Below, piece by piece: positions 62,373 through 64,000 of a stretch of 64,000 bases of DNA. Under the pieces are notes generated by a model. That model made no database searches and was not told the origin of the DNA. It saw nothing but the letters and a program-made list of their open reading frames with translations. Source of the DNA: Ascarosepion bandense (lineage: Eukaryota; Mollusca; Cephalopoda; Sepiida; Sepiidae); contig JBBBDQ010001275.1 of assembly GCA_037127315.1 (NCBI GenBank), forward strand, positions 1,546,501 through 1,610,500, given 5' to 3'. The translations under genes and the position numbers were made by a program. The first letter of the stretch is position 1, and the number at the start of each line of letters is the position of its first letter.

Positions 62373-62901
62373 TAAATACAGCAGATAACTTGTATTTTTT
62401 TAAAGTTATTCTCTGTGTAAAAGTTACTGTGTTGAACTATAAAAAAAAATAAGAAAAAAAAACTTAAAAATAAGAAATTAAAACAAAATTAAACTGAAGT
62501 GTCAGGCACAATTTATTTTTCTTCATTGTGTAGAATAATAAATTTGCAAGGGGTGTGTATGTTTTGAAACAAATCAGATAAAACACAACGTCAGTATACC
62601 ATTTCTTTTTTTTATGGTTTCTGAAGAAGCTTTCATAAAAGTGAATACATTTGAGATACATTTCCAATTTGTTCTTTTTCTTCATTCTAATATATATATG
62701 AGAGAGAGAGAGGCAGCAAACTTTCTTTCAAACATCTTTCATATGGCCAACAAGGAAGTTTTGTTTTTTTTAAAATTCAGCAGCCTAACATTTTCTGTTT
62801 TGTAGGAGTTAAGGAACATAAAAATTGTCCATAATTTTTTTTTGTCTCCAGTGCTTTTAGCCATTTCCATGGCCATTTTCAAGAGTGTTTTTGTTTCTCA
62901 T

Positions 62902-62936
<35 letters not shown>

Positions 62937-63635
62937 TTTAGAGTTCAATTATTAATATAAGGATCATTTCTCTTGTTAAGCCAACCAGACATGAAGATTC
63001 TTATCAAAATTCTAAAAAATTTGAATTACCCTTATCCATAAGAAAAGTAATTTTTATAGATTTCTTCCTTTGTGAAGATCTGTTTTTCCTCAATCATGTA
63101 TCAAGTGTAATCAAATATTTGCAAAGCACTTACAGGTTGTCTCTCAAGAGTATACGTTAAAAAAATGATCTGTTTCCTGTCATTTCCTCTTTTCTTTGAT
63201 ATAAATTCATAACAAAATGTCTGAATTATATCATTTGCATTAAAATATTTGAATCAAGGTAAACATATCTTCTGAGTGCAAAATGTGTTATTCAATTTTG
63301 CTCAGATGTCAACAAACATATCAAGTAATTGCTTAGACAAACATTTGCAGATGTGAAATAGTTACTCCAGAAATTATCAGTGGATGGTTTTTTGATTTTA
63401 TCTCTTCTAATGGCTGATCTAAGTTTTTCAAAATATTGTGTAAAAAACTGACAACCTTAGTGAAAGAAAATGAACCATTTTTATTTTTTTTTTTGTCTTT
63501 AGGTTAAAATATCTTCAAAAGAAATCTCAACACGAGAATCAAATTGTAAATATGAAGTTTAGGGGTGTGTAGATGTGTGCGTATATATATATATAATTTT
63601 CTTATGACAATGGTTTATAAAAGCATTATATCACT
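62373..63635. other. AT-rich with microsatellites
   Basis: (AT)n at 62904-62928 and short (GA)n at 62700-62710. No genes recognised. Confidence 0.45.
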
Positions 63636-63639
63636 ACAC

Positions 63640-63692
63640 AAAATGTCCATATTTCAGAACAATACTATTCTTCTTCAGGTGATATTTTACAA
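63640..63692 (-). ncRNA. hammerhead-like motif (Penelope-type?)
   Basis: Minus strand: cacctgaagaagaatagtat then tgttctgaaatatggacatt. Box CTGAAGA, stem II AGAATA/TGTTCT (one G-U pair) with loop GTAT, box GAAA, then a short stem III ending in a possible ATT cleavage triplet. Sits about 50 bp from (AT)n at 63585-63595. This fits the type I hammerheads described in Penelope-like elements better than the 59880 copy does. Confidence 0.45.
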
Positions 63693-64000
63693 TAAATAGT
63701 GAAAATGATCTATTTAGAAAATATAAGATGAATTCATGGTTATTTAGAAAATAAAGAAATGGTAGTTAAACAATTTGCTTGTAAGGATGTCAATATTGCT
63801 CAATCAAAAGTGAGAATTACGTTCAACTATAGGGTTGAAAATTTGGATCATGAAGTAGCATAATGTCAAGACATGACACTTTTTAATTTTTTCTGGATAA
63901 GATACATACTGAGACCATACATTATTTCAATGACAATTTTCATCAGTTGGTTAAATTTAAGGTTCCTTTTTTTTTTTTTAATTTGATCTGTTAAAATAGG
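63693..64000. other. nothing recognised
   Basis: AT-rich DNA to the window end. Confidence 0.35.

Overview
The window reads as AT-rich, non-coding, repeat-packed DNA from a large animal genome. The organism is most likely a coleoid cephalopod, probably an octopus. I base that on many copies of a tRNA-derived SINE resembling the octopus OR-type retroposons, on the co-occurring LINE families, Helitrons and (AT)n tracts, and on the absence of bacterial-style gene packing. The species call is inference from memory, not proven by the sequence. I find no convincing host protein-coding gene. Almost every recognisable feature is a transposable element, a relic of one, or a tandem array grown out of one.

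Names used below. LINE-A is a non-LTR family whose C-terminal ORF carries the motif IYKSTIRPCIEYCC and whose 3' tail reads roughly cttgctcggggtgaaatgat plus A-run. LINE-B is a non-LTR family of RTE-like appearance with a YADD catalytic box and a 3' end near aagggacaaggcacatagaa. tRNA-SINE is an element of about 310 bp with A/B-box-like heads and an (actg)n end.

Layout. 0-10 kb: LINE tails, an antisense 5S-tRNA chimeric SINE containing a near full-length 5S pseudogene, LINE-A, two antisense tRNA-SINEs, a Helitron with both ends, a second 5S relic and a LINE-B fragment. 10-14 kb: a 2-kb, 21-unit, 97-bp minisatellite that has grown inside an antisense LINE-A copy. 14-22 kb: unrecognised DNA, LINE-B and SINE copies, a second 5S-tRNA SINE and a LINE-A copy split by a solo LTR with a 5-bp target duplication. 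22-27 kb: decayed LINE-B, then a young LINE-B insertion with an exact 24-bp target duplication. 27.8-28.3 kb: a tandem dimer flanked by (AT)n, each monomer combining a tRNA-like promoter and a hammerhead ribozyme, one with an intact core. This retrozyme-like locus is the most striking feature. 28.8-38.7 kb: a Tc1/mariner relic split by a SINE, LINE-A copies, a Helitron, a pogo/Tigger-like inverted-repeat element and minisatellites. 38.8-44.9 kb: a young Ty3/gypsy LTR retrotransposon with two 479-bp LTRs, 4-bp target duplication, intact gag, damaged pol, deleted integrase core, and an antisense fragment resembling host eIF3m just before the 3' LTR. 45-64 kb: LINE-derived and other minisatellites, SINEs, a decayed mariner, a 34/36-bp VNTR, Helitrons, a foldback element, hammerhead-like motifs, and long stretches with nothing recognisable.

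How the parts relate. The elements interact by nesting, by one element hitching on another's machinery (SINE tails matching LINE-A tails; a gypsy copy with defective pol yet young LTRs), and by tandem amplification of element fragments.
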